This document shows, piece after piece, positions 1-8,152 of a stretch of DNA of 64,000 nucleotides. The notes under the pieces are model-generated. The model worked only from the letters and a program-made list of their open reading frames with translations, was not told the origin of the DNA and searched no databases. The stretch spans positions 310,001-374,000 of the forward strand of contig NZ_NPDL01000004.1 of assembly GCF_002811475.1 (NCBI RefSeq), given 5' to 3'. Each line of letters begins with the position of its first letter. Position 1 is the first letter of the stretch. A program made the translations under genes and the position numbers. Origin of the DNA: Leptospira hartskeerlii. GTDB lineage: Bacteria > Spirochaetota > Leptospiria > Leptospirales > Leptospiraceae.

Positions 1-1
1 C

Positions 2-127
2 CCGGAAGTTCTTTTGGGTCTTGCGACTCTATTTGTTAAAAATTGGAAGGGCATATATCGTCCTTTTTATTCTGTCGGACAAAGTCCTGAGAAATTAGAC
101 CCGACCATGGTTTCTTTTTCTTTTTAA
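2..127 (+). CDS. C-terminal end of an unidentified protein (partial)
   Basis: An open frame enters from the left edge and ends at TAA 125-127, giving the last 41 residues of a protein (ending LDPTMVSFSF). The other two plus frames are closed here. The piece is too short to assign a family. A 107-bp A/T-rich gap separates it from the next gene on the same strand. Confidence 0.55.
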   Translation, partial: PEVLLGLATLFVKNWKGIYRPFYSVGQSPEKLDPTMVSFSF

Positions 128-234
128 GTATTCAATCGATTCGTTTTTTTTATTTTTAGATTCGGAGAAGGTCCTAAAATTTGGAAGTCCGTCGGGGTGC
201 CTTCGGATCTGTTTTTAAATGCGGGATCGATGTT

Positions 235-1218
235 ATGGCGAATCCTAAACCAAGAAGCGAGAGACAAAAAGTCAAAAAATTCCTGCAGTACATATTCGCG
301 AGAATACTGGTAGGTACTCTTTCTATCTTCCCTTATGTTCTTAGGGGAAAGATCCTATTCTATATCATTCGGTTCCTGGCCAAAACGACAGGCGCCACAA
401 AAAAGAGGATCGAAAGACATATACGAACCGCTTTCCCTCAAAAGTCGGAATCAGAGATACAAGAATACATTCTTCATAACCTCAGAAATCTTTCTCATAT
501 GGCCAATGAGTTCTGTGAGGAACCTAGAATGAGCAGAAAGTTCATAGATAAATGGGTGACCTTCTTGCCGGATAAAGAAACTCATACTCGCCTATTTGAG
601 AAAGGGGGGATCTTAGTTTTGGGTCATTTGGGAAACTGGGAAACAATGGGAGTCTCTATCTGTTACACCGCTCCTAAAAATGACCTGTATGTATTTGCGA
701 AAAGACAATCTAATCCTTGGTCCAACGCATGGATTGAAAGGAATAGAGCCTCTCAAAGAATTAAATTAGTCTACACGGATGAAAGTCCTAGAAAAGCGCT
801 AACCTTGTTAAAGCAGGGAAAGTTAGTCGCTTTTATCTCGGATCAGGACGCAGGCAAGACCGGGTCCTTCTTTCCTTTTTTAGGAAATATGGCTTCGACT
901 TTCTTAGGCCCCGCAACATTCTCCAGAATGACGGATGTACCGATCTTATTTTGCAGCAGTTGGTACGATAAGACTGGAAAATTATATTTTCATGTAGAAG
1001 AATTCGAAAGACCTGATCTGGATCCTAGAAAGGACCCGGAACTATGGGAGAGAGAATTTACTTATAAATGGGTAAAACGTTTAGAGGAGGAAGTGTACAA
1101 ACATCCTGCAGATTATTTCTGGCTTCATAGACGTTGGCATACTAAACCTGAAAACAAAGAAGAATTGGATAAGTTCTGGAAAGAATTTCAATCTTCTTCT
1201 AAAAGTTCTAAGGTTTGA
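235..1218 (+). CDS. LpxL/HtrB-type lipid A acyltransferase family protein
   Basis: Probably transfers a secondary acyl chain to lipid A, or to a related lipid, at the inner membrane. The family H-x4-E/D catalytic signature is visible as HLGNWE at residues 131-136 of the ATG-235 form, followed about 70 residues later by a conserved block beginning SDQDAGKTGSFF. Hydrophobic helices fill the first 60 residues. At 327 residues the length is normal for the family. I prefer ATG 235 (MANPKPRSER) because the frame upstream of it, from TTG 181, lacks a membrane or signal pattern. The gene faces the membrane phospho-transferase gene and their stop codons abut at 1218/1219, inside one TGATCA. Family assignment is firm; the exact acceptor is unknown. 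Confidence 0.8.
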   Translation: MANPKPRSERQKVKKFLQYIFARILVGTLSIFPYVLRGKILFYIIRFLAKTTGATKKRIERHIRTAFPQKSESEIQEYILHNLRNLSHMANEFCEEPRMSRKFIDKWVTFLPDKETHTRLFEKGGILVLGHLGNWETMGVSICYTAPKNDLYVFAKRQSNPWSNAWIERNRASQRIKLVYTDESPRKALTLLKQGKLVAFISDQDAGKTGSFFPFLGNMASTFLGPATFSRMTDVPILFCSSWYDKTGKLYFHVEEFERPDLDPRKDPELWEREFTYKWVKRLEEEVYKHPADYFWLHRRWHTKPENKEELDKFWKEFQSSSKSSKV

Positions 1219-3177
1219 TCAGAACGCTGCGGTTTTTAAAGAATTTCTCGCTGTTTCCAGATCTGCTTGCGATGCTTCGTAAGGCAAACCTTGGGATGTG
1301 AATAATTCCACACAGACTCCGCAGTCTTTTACTACTTCTCTAAAATGGATCTTATTCTCTTCGTTTGCTTCTGCCCAAAGATCTTTTAATTCTTTCGGAT
1401 CTTTAGAAAGATCGAACAGACGTTCTTTGGAAGGATTAGAGTTCAGATTCATTATATAATGATAATTTCCCTTTATATAACTGATCCCGACTTTGTACAA
1501 AGAAATCTCGTTATTATTGGTAATGATGATCCTACGATCTCCGTAAATATCTTTGAGTAAAGATTTACCTTCCAGATTTGCTGAATACCTTTTGATCGCA
1601 GGATTGTTTTCTAGATTTAAAATATCTATGAATGTTGGGATCAGATCAGTATTTGCCACAGGTTTGTCCGTGTTTCTACGGATAGCTTGTAAATTTACCG
1701 ATTCCTTTAAAGAATTCGGGATATATACCAACATAGGAATGGCAACAGTTTCCACGTAGTTGCTATCTATATGTCCTAGGTAATCGTGTTCGAAAAGAGA
1801 TTCTCCATGATCTGAAGTGAAGATCACTACGGTATTCTCTAAGAAACCCTCTTTTTTGAGATAGGCATACACTTCTTCCAAAAGACTGTCCATATGGCGA
1901 ACAGAGTTATCATATTGGTCCGGGACGGAATCTACTGCGAAGAACTTGGATTCTTCAGGCACTATGTATGGGAAATGATTCGTGTTGAAGTGCAAAACTC
2001 CCGCGAACCTTTTGCCTGAGCTTTTAAATCCGGAAAGATATCTTTTGAATTCTTTCACGGTTTCTCTATCATCGATCCCGATATCATTGAATACTTTTAA
2101 GCCGCTTTTTTCTTTATCCCAAAGGAAATCGATCCCTGAGTTTTTGAAAAATCCTTCGAAGTTATTCCACTGCAAGTTATGGCTAGTGATATAGAATGTA
2201 GAAAGTCCTGCCGATTTTCCATACTCCCAGAACAAAGGATAAGTATGTGTCATTGGAACAGGCTGAGAAGGAGAAACACCGGTTAATATACTCGGAAAAG
2301 ACAAAAGTGTAGAACTGGAATTTGAATACGCTTTTTTGAATAAGAAGTATTGGCTTCGATCCGCTGTTTGAGCAAATTTAGACATGAAAGGAGTTGTGTT
2401 TCTTTCGTAACCGTAAACTCCTAAACTTCCCTTTCGCAAACTTTCCGTTACTACGAATAGAACATTGACCCCGGGATTGGAACCAAGTTGAGGAAGCCTA
2501 GGTTTGTTCCTGGATTGTAATCCTGCAGATCCTAAACTATCCCCTGTTAGGTGATTGTATAGGTTTCTCCAAACAAATGCGATCGTATTTGTATCAGAAA
2601 CGTATACTTGGTCGTTAAATCTAGTATTGTTGTGTAAGAATCCACTGATCGCTAAGAATACGATCACTACTCCGACTCGTACAGTCGTTTGGAATCTGTA
2701 TTTTAAAGGCTCTTTAATTGTAGTGAACCATAAAGAAACACCTAATATAATAAAGGCGAGAAGGCCAAAAATCAAAGATGATTTAGTAAACCCACCTTCT
2801 ACGATTGTCCAACTGTTCAATGGCTCATGGAATATAAAAGAGAACACGAAGAAGTTAGGCATGATCCCGGTATATGCATAGTACCCGTACGAGCCCAATA
2901 GTGTTCCGACATAAAAAGATAAGATCAGAGAGAATACTATATAGTATGCCACCTTAGATTTCTGTTGGTATAATGTTCTAAGAAGAATGATCGCAGCAGA
3001 ATATAGAATTATTGAATAGATGAATGAGAGAAGATAGAACGCCCACTGCAAGGGTTTGAATGTAGGTAATATTTCGTCCCTGGCAATGATGTCCGAAATT
3101 AGTATTACTGCGGGCAGAACCCAGACGGAGTAACGGGAGAATAGCTCTAGTATATTTTTTTTATTTATAGTTCCCAT
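1219..3177 (-). CDS. Membrane sulfatase/phosphoethanolamine-transferase (EptA/LtaS-like)
   Basis: A 652-residue alkaline-phosphatase-fold enzyme behind five predicted N-terminal membrane helices (about residues 17-33, 45-70, 76-100, 134-153, 166-181). Metal and nucleophile landmarks of the EptA/LtaS group are present: TESLR (Glu245), a Ser/Thr-rich SNSSSTLLSFPS stretch with candidate nucleophile Thr290, and SDHGES (Asp456-His457) followed by a HDYLGH motif. Such enzymes move phosphoethanolamine or phosphoglycerol head groups onto lipid A, glucans or other envelope polymers in the periplasm. The acyltransferase next door, on the opposite strand, fits an envelope-lipid role. The substrate cannot be read from sequence; a true sulfatase is less likely given the membrane domain. 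Confidence 0.75.
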   Translation of the reverse strand: MGTINKKNILELFSRYSVWVLPAVILISDIIARDEILPTFKPLQWAFYLLSFIYSIILYSAAIILLRTLYQQKSKVAYYIVFSLILSFYVGTLLGSYGYYAYTGIMPNFFVFSFIFHEPLNSWTIVEGGFTKSSLIFGLLAFIILGVSLWFTTIKEPLKYRFQTTVRVGVVIVFLAISGFLHNNTRFNDQVYVSDTNTIAFVWRNLYNHLTGDSLGSAGLQSRNKPRLPQLGSNPGVNVLFVVTESLRKGSLGVYGYERNTTPFMSKFAQTADRSQYFLFKKAYSNSSSTLLSFPSILTGVSPSQPVPMTHTYPLFWEYGKSAGLSTFYITSHNLQWNNFEGFFKNSGIDFLWDKEKSGLKVFNDIGIDDRETVKEFKRYLSGFKSSGKRFAGVLHFNTNHFPYIVPEESKFFAVDSVPDQYDNSVRHMDSLLEEVYAYLKKEGFLENTVVIFTSDHGESLFEHDYLGHIDSNYVETVAIPMLVYIPNSLKESVNLQAIRRNTDKPVANTDLIPTFIDILNLENNPAIKRYSANLEGKSLLKDIYGDRRIIITNNNEISLYKVGISYIKGNYHYIMNLNSNPSKERLFDLSKDPKELKDLWAEANEENKIHFREVVKDCGVCVELFTSQGLPYEASQADLETARNSLKTAAF

Positions 3178-3862
3178 CTTTATCCAAAATTCCTAAGGAT
3201 ATGTAATTCGTCAATTACACCTAGTATATCATACCCTCTCAACGACTAAAAAGAAAGTTATAAAAAATGAATATTAGACCGATGTTCAGTTGTGATTAAG
3301 ATCAATTTTAATTCATTCTTCTGAAGTTTAAATAGAACGAATCCAATAAAAAAATTGAACGATCCGATCTCGATCGAATACGAGGAGTTAGACGTTCTTT
3401 GCATATAGATGGTTATATTTTTTGAAAGAGTATACAGTGAGTATATGAAAATGCTTAGATCGGTTTTTGAATGAACTCTTCTTATAATTGAATAGATGAA
3501 ATGCAAGAAGGTTGCGCATCATTAGTAACCTTGTTCGTTCTTGTTTACTCCAACTTTCTGCAAATTATTTTATCTTACAATTCGAGCTTAATCAGATTCG
3601 TTACATGCATTCATAAATTTCGCGACATAACTGAAAGTATCATTTTTAAGTGATCAGTAAATTCGGCAGAGATTTAAGATTCTCGAAGTAAATCGGAGAA
3701 TTTCTACATTCTACAAAAATTCTCTATTCTGTACCGGCTCCAAAGGGAACCTTGTAATATAGTATCAACTATACTTTACAAATAATCCAATATATAAAAC
3801 TTTGGTACATTATATTGGTCAGCCTAATTCGGGTATGTCTAATATAAAAAGGTTCGATTTCG
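3178..3862. other. 685-bp A/T-rich intergenic region upstream of the sulfate operon
   Basis: No credible gene is visible. The left part should carry the promoter of the minus-strand membrane transferase, and the right part the promoter of the cys operon. The only clear structure is a dyad near 3758-3775, listed separately. A minus frame at 3258-3506 is low-complexity A/T translation and I do not call it a gene. Confidence 0.5.
3758..3775. promoter_or_regulatory. Dyad upstream of cysH, possible operator
   Basis: TATAGT-ATCA-ACTATA is a perfect 6+6 inverted repeat, and the overlapping AGTAT-CAACT-ATACT is a second one. It lies about 90 bp before the cysH start and overlaps a TATACT hexamer that could be a -10 element. 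A repressor site for sulfur control is inferred; the regulator is not in the window. Confidence 0.35.
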
Positions 3863-4594
3863 ATGAATCCATCCGATCTGGAAGCAAAATTAAAAGGTCT
3901 GAGCTTAGAAGATTCTTTGGCGAAAATTTCCCAGGAATTTCCAGGACAAGCGGTGTTCTCGACTAGCTTCGGTCTGGAAGATCAAGTAATCACTCACGCA
4001 ATTTATTCCCAGAATTTGGACATTCGTATCTTCACACTGGATACTGGCAGATTGTTCACTGAAACTTATGAACTTCATAAACGTACTAACGGAATGTACG
4101 GCAAAAGGATCCAAACATTCTTCCCGGATGCACAAGCGGTAGAAGATCTGATCAATGAGAAGGGGCCCGATTCCTTCTACGATTCTATAGAAAATAGAAA
4201 AGAATGTTGTCATATTCGCAAAGTTGTCCCTTTGAACAGAGCTTTAGAGGGAGCAAAAATTTGGATCACCGGAATTCGTAACGATCAATCCGGTTCCAGA
4301 GAAAATTTAACCAAAGTGGAGTTGGATACGGGAAGGGATATTTTGAAATTCCATCCTATTTTGGATTGGTCTTGGGAGAATGTGCAACAATACGTCCAAG
4401 ACAAACATATTCCGTACAATCCTCTCCATGATAAAGGTTATCCTAGTATCGGATGCGCTCCTTGTACAAGAGCTGTTATGGCAGGCGAAGATTTCAGAGC
4501 CGGCCGTTGGTGGTGGGAGAATGAATCCACGAAAGAATGCGGATTGCATTGGGTGGATGGAAAACTGGTAAGAAAAAAAGGATCAGAAGTATGA
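3863..4594 (+). CDS. cysH: Assimilatory adenylyl-sulfate (APS) reductase
   Basis: Reduces activated sulfate to sulfite in the cytoplasm with thiol donors. The 243-residue protein has the iron-sulfur form of the family: adjacent cysteines Cys115-Cys116 and the pair Cys198-x2-Cys201 that together ligate a [4Fe-4S] cluster, plus the catalytic Cys226 in ECGLHW. That cysteine set marks APS rather than PAPS specificity. This agrees with the neighbourhood, where ATP sulfurylase (cysDN) is present but no APS kinase. First gene of a tight plus-strand operon; its stop overlaps the cysD start (ATGA). Confidence 0.93.
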   Translation: MNPSDLEAKLKGLSLEDSLAKISQEFPGQAVFSTSFGLEDQVITHAIYSQNLDIRIFTLDTGRLFTETYELHKRTNGMYGKRIQTFFPDAQAVEDLINEKGPDSFYDSIENRKECCHIRKVVPLNRALEGAKIWITGIRNDQSGSRENLTKVELDTGRDILKFHPILDWSWENVQQYVQDKHIPYNPLHDKGYPSIGCAPCTRAVMAGEDFRAGRWWWENESTKECGLHWVDGKLVRKKGSEV

Positions 4595-5499
4595 CGACTA
4601 GAACTCGATTGTCGCATCTCCAACAACTAGAGGCGGAATCCATTTATATACTTAGGGAAGTCGCCGCTCAATTCGAGAGACCTGCGCTTTTATTTTCAGG
4701 GGGGAAGGACTCGATCACTTTGGTCCATCTCGCGCTGAAAGCATTCCGTCCCGGAAAATTCCCATTTCCTTTAGTACATATTGATACAGGCCATAACTTT
4801 CCGGAAGCATTACAATTTCGTGATGATCTTGCGAACCGTATCGGAGAAAAACTGATCGTTAGATACGTTCAGGATTCCATAGACCAAGGAAAGGCTGTGG
4901 AAGAAAAAGGGAAATTCCCAAGCAGGAACGCGATCCAAACGGTAACATTATTAGATACGATCGAAGAATTCAAATTCGACGCATGTATAGGCGGAGCGAG
5001 AAGGGACGAAGAAAAAGCACGCGCTAAAGAAAGAGTATTCTCCGTTCGTGATGAATTCGGAAGCTGGGATCCTAAACTACAAAGACCAGAACTTTGGAAT
5101 ATTTATAACGGAAAGATCCATGTAGGAGAGAACGTAAGAGTTTTCCCGATTAGTAACTGGACCGAACTGGATGTTTGGGAATATATTAAATCAGAAAATA
5201 TCCCGCTTCCTTCATTATATTTTTCTCATAGAAGACAAATTGTCTGGAGAGAGAATGTAGTATTCCCTGTTTCAGAATTCGTAACCTTAGATTCTTCCGA
5301 CAAGGTAGAAGAGAAAACTGTCCGCTTCAGGACTGTTGGTGACATGACCTGTACTGCAGCGGTTGAATCGGAAGCGAATTCTTTAGATGATATTATTCGT
5401 GAGATCCAAACTTCGAGAACTACGGAAAGAGGATCAAGATTGGACGATAAACGTTCCGAAGCTGCGATGGAAGAACGTAAAAGAGGCGGTTACTTCTGA
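4591..5499 (+). CDS. cysD: Sulfate adenylyltransferase subunit 2 (ATP sulfurylase)
   Basis: Catalytic subunit that forms APS from ATP and sulfate, in complex with the GTPase CysN. The ATP-pyrophosphatase loop SGGKDS sits at residues 36-41, and the C-terminus ends in the family ERKRGGYF. I place the start at ATG 4591, which overlaps the cysH stop and gives 302 residues, the length of the E. coli protein. An in-frame ATG 54 bp upstream lies inside cysH and would add a tail not typical of the family. Translational coupling to both neighbours is likely. Confidence 0.94.
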   Translation: MTTRTRLSHLQQLEAESIYILREVAAQFERPALLFSGGKDSITLVHLALKAFRPGKFPFPLVHIDTGHNFPEALQFRDDLANRIGEKLIVRYVQDSIDQGKAVEEKGKFPSRNAIQTVTLLDTIEEFKFDACIGGARRDEEKARAKERVFSVRDEFGSWDPKLQRPELWNIYNGKIHVGENVRVFPISNWTELDVWEYIKSENIPLPSLYFSHRRQIVWRENVVFPVSEFVTLDSSDKVEEKTVRFRTVGDMTCTAAVESEANSLDDIIREIQTSRTTERGSRLDDKRSEAAMEERKRGGYF

Positions 5500-6740
5500 T
5501 GGACTTATTACGTTTCATTACTGCAGGAAGTGTAGACGACGGAAAATCCACGTTGATTGGTCGTCTTTTGTACGATAGCAAATCAGTATTCCAAGACCAG
5601 TTGGAAGCGATTGAAAAAACTGGCCAGGTAAATGGTCAGATCAATTTAGCTCTTCTTACAGACGGACTAAAAGCAGAAAGAGAACAAGGGATCACAATCG
5701 ATGTGGCCTATAAATATTTCTCTACTCCTAAAAGAAAATTTATTATCGCGGATGCGCCGGGACATATCCAATACACTCGAAACATGGTGACTGGAGCTTC
5801 TAACTCAGAGCTTGCGATCATTCTGATCGATTCTCGTAAGGGTGTGATCGAACAAACTTACAGACATTCTTATATTGCTTCTCTATTAAAAATCCCTCAT
5901 GTAGTTATCTGCGTGAATAAGATGGACTTAGTGGATTTTTCCAAAGAACGTTTTGAAGAGATCGTAGAAGACTATAAAAACTTCGCCTCGGATCTAGATT
6001 TTAAGGGGTTGGAGTTTATACCGATTTCCGCTCTGAATGGGGATAATGTTGTAGATGCTTCTCCGAATATGACTTGGTGGAAAGGTAAAACTCTTCTAGG
6101 TTATTTAGAAGATCTAGAGATCGAAGTAGATGAAACCAAACACGAGCCTAGATTTCCGGTTCAATATGTGATCCGTCCTCAAACGGAAGAACATCATGAT
6201 TACAGAGGTTATGCTGGCCAAGTAAGAAGCGGTGTTTTCAAAAAGGGAGATGATATTGCAGTTCTTCCGAGCGGATTGCGCTCTAAGATCAAATCTATTC
6301 TCACTTATGAAAGAGAAGTAGAAGAAGCTTTTGCTCCTATGTCTGTTACTATTCTTCTGGAAGACGAGATAGATATTAGTCGCGGCGATATGATCGTAAC
6401 CGATAAACACCAACCGGTTGTCTCCCAGGATATTGAAGCGGAACTTTGTTGGATGGATGCCAAATCATTAGTTCCTGGAAATAAATATCTTTTAAGACAA
6501 ACCACAGGTTCCGTAAAATCCGCAGTTAAGGAAATTTCCTTCAGGATAGATATCCAAACTCACGAAAAATTAGGGTCTTCTCAACTTGCTTTGAATGAGA
6601 TCGGAAGGATCAAGATCAGAACTGCGAAACCGATCGCATTCGACAGTTATTCTGAAAATCGTGGAACAGGAAGTTTCGTTTTAGTGGACGAAGGCACGAA
6701 CAATACTGTAGGCGCCGGGATGATCGTAGGAGCTTACTGA
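5499..6740 (+). CDS. cysN: Sulfate adenylyltransferase subunit 1 (GTPase)
   Basis: Regulatory GTPase of ATP sulfurylase, homologous to elongation factor Tu. G1 is GSVDDGKST (residues 10-18), G3 DAPGH (85-89) and G4 NKMD (140-143). Two beta-barrel domains follow. The protein ends at 413 residues, so the APS-kinase (CysC) domain found fused in some bacteria is absent. The start codon overlaps the cysD stop by one base. This agrees with the APS-type reductase at the head of the operon. Confidence 0.94.
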   Translation: MDLLRFITAGSVDDGKSTLIGRLLYDSKSVFQDQLEAIEKTGQVNGQINLALLTDGLKAEREQGITIDVAYKYFSTPKRKFIIADAPGHIQYTRNMVTGASNSELAIILIDSRKGVIEQTYRHSYIASLLKIPHVVICVNKMDLVDFSKERFEEIVEDYKNFASDLDFKGLEFIPISALNGDNVVDASPNMTWWKGKTLLGYLEDLEIEVDETKHEPRFPVQYVIRPQTEEHHDYRGYAGQVRSGVFKKGDDIAVLPSGLRSKIKSILTYEREVEEAFAPMSVTILLEDEIDISRGDMIVTDKHQPVVSQDIEAELCWMDAKSLVPGNKYLLRQTTGSVKSAVKEISFRIDIQTHEKLGSSQLALNEIGRIKIRTAKPIAFDSYSENRGTGSFVLVDEGTNNTVGAGMIVGAY

Positions 6741-6749
6741 TCTAATTTG

Positions 6750-7526
6750 ATGAATACCGAAGTGGGAAAAGTATATTTGGTGGGCGCAGGTCCCGGAAAC
6801 CCGGAACTTATGACCTTAAAGGCCCTGAGAATATTAGAAAAAGCGGAAGTAATTCTGTACGACGCTTTATTAGATTCTTCCTTTTTAGAATATTTTCCTT
6901 CTTCTTCCGTCGTTCATTATGTTGGTAAACGGGCAGGACAACATTCCGCAACCCAAGAAGAGATCCAAGAACTGATCGTTCGATATTCTCTCCAAGGTAA
7001 AACTGTGGTACGTTTGAAAGGAGGGGATCCTTTCGTATTTGGCAGAGGCGGAGAAGAATTACTCACTTTAAGAAAACATAAAATTCCGTACGAGATCATT
7101 CCAGGTGTGAGCGCATTGAGTGCTGGATCTTCCGGTGCAGGTTTTCCTTTAACTCATAGAGGATTATCCAGACAGGTTCTGATCATGGATGGCCATACGG
7201 TTTTGCAAGAAGACACTGATTGGAAATGGTTTGCGGAATTCAAAGGTACGATCGCTCTGTTTATGGGGACCTCCTCCATTGTGCAGATCTCAAAAAATTT
7301 GGTCGATAACGGAGCTTCTTCTCTTGTCCCAGTAGCTCTCGTCGAGAACGCGAGTTTAAAAAATCAAAAGACAACCGTAACAAGTTTGGGTAGAATTATA
7401 GAAGAAGGTCTATCCAAACAAAGTTCAGGACCTGGGATTATTTATATCGGGCCTGTTGTTCATCTGATCGGAGAAAATCCTGAGCTAGACTTTCAAGGAT
7501 TTGCTTCTCAAGGAGAAGAAGTATGA
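6750..7526 (+). CDS. cobA: Uroporphyrinogen-III C-methyltransferase (SUMT), sulfate-operon copy
   Basis: Makes precorrin-2 from uroporphyrinogen III with two SAM, the first step toward siroheme. The N-terminal VGAGPGNPELMT loop and the GGDPFVFGRGGEE motif are diagnostic. Start taken as ATG 6750 (258 residues), nine bases after cysN; a TTG sits just before it. A second SUMT lies in the nitrate operon (55431-56201), so each siroheme-enzyme operon carries its own copy. Placement before precorrin-2 dehydrogenase and sulfite reductase points to siroheme for CysI. Confidence 0.92.
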   Translation: MNTEVGKVYLVGAGPGNPELMTLKALRILEKAEVILYDALLDSSFLEYFPSSSVVHYVGKRAGQHSATQEEIQELIVRYSLQGKTVVRLKGGDPFVFGRGGEELLTLRKHKIPYEIIPGVSALSAGSSGAGFPLTHRGLSRQVLIMDGHTVLQEDTDWKWFAEFKGTIALFMGTSSIVQISKNLVDNGASSLVPVALVENASLKNQKTTVTSLGRIIEEGLSKQSSGPGIIYIGPVVHLIGENPELDFQGFASQGEEV

Positions 7527-8122
7527 ATAAACTTCTTCCTGTTTTTATAAAATTAGAAAATAAAAAGGTGTTAGTAGTGGGCGGAGGAAATGTCGCCCTT
7601 GAAAAACTACAACATTTAAAAGATACCGGCTGTGCACTCACAGTTATCTCTAAAGAATTCAAATCGGAAACTGCCAATTTACTTTCTTCCATTAAGGATA
7701 CAAAGATAGAAACAAGAGAAGTCAATGTTTCCGATCTGGACGGTTTCGATCTAGTGTATTCTGCCACAAACGATAGACAGACAAATCGTGACTTGGTGGA
7801 ATACGCAAAGCAAAAAAAGATCTGGATCAATTGTGCGGACGATCCTTCTCTTTGCGATTTTTATTCTTCTGCATATTTTGATAGGGGACCGATCCGTGTG
7901 GCGGTTTCCACCCAGGGAGGGTTTGCCGGGCTTGCGGGCACCATCCGCACTATTCTTGAAGAGGTCCTTCCTAAGGATCACGACCAGGAATTGGAAAATT
8001 TATTAGAAATCCGTAATTTAACTAAAAGTAAACTGGGAGATCCCGAAAAAAGAAAAGCGGCTCTCAAATTTTTGCTCGGAGAGTTTAAGGAAAAATATCT
8101 CTCCACGGATACGAAATCATAG
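7523..8122 (+). CDS. Precorrin-2 dehydrogenase / sirohydrochlorin ferrochelatase (CysG N-domain, Met8-like)
   Basis: Converts precorrin-2 to sirohydrochlorin with NAD and probably inserts iron to give siroheme. The protein opens with a Rossmann loop VVGGGNVALEK (residues 18-28) and continues with the CADDPSLCDFYSSA block typical of the family. At 199 residues it is the stand-alone Met8-type module; with the preceding gene it reproduces the two halves of CysG as separate, overlapping genes (ATGA at the junction). Iron chelation by this protein is inferred from Met8; no separate ferrochelatase is visible here. Confidence 0.88.
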   Translation: MNKLLPVFIKLENKKVLVVGGGNVALEKLQHLKDTGCALTVISKEFKSETANLLSSIKDTKIETREVNVSDLDGFDLVYSATNDRQTNRDLVEYAKQKKIWINCADDPSLCDFYSSAYFDRGPIRVAVSTQGGFAGLAGTIRTILEEVLPKDHDQELENLLEIRNLTKSKLGDPEKRKAALKFLLGEFKEKYLSTDTKS

Positions 8123-8152
8123 GAAGCTAATCCAAAAGGACGAATACGATCG

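Noticed and set aside
181..234. TTG 181 as start of the acyltransferase
   Set aside because: The extra 18 residues lack family similarity; ATG 235 gives a normal N-terminus.
3258..3506. 82-codon minus-strand frame in the gap before cysH
   Set aside because: Translation is low-complexity and reflects A/T-rich DNA; no ribosome site, no motif, no neighbour logic.
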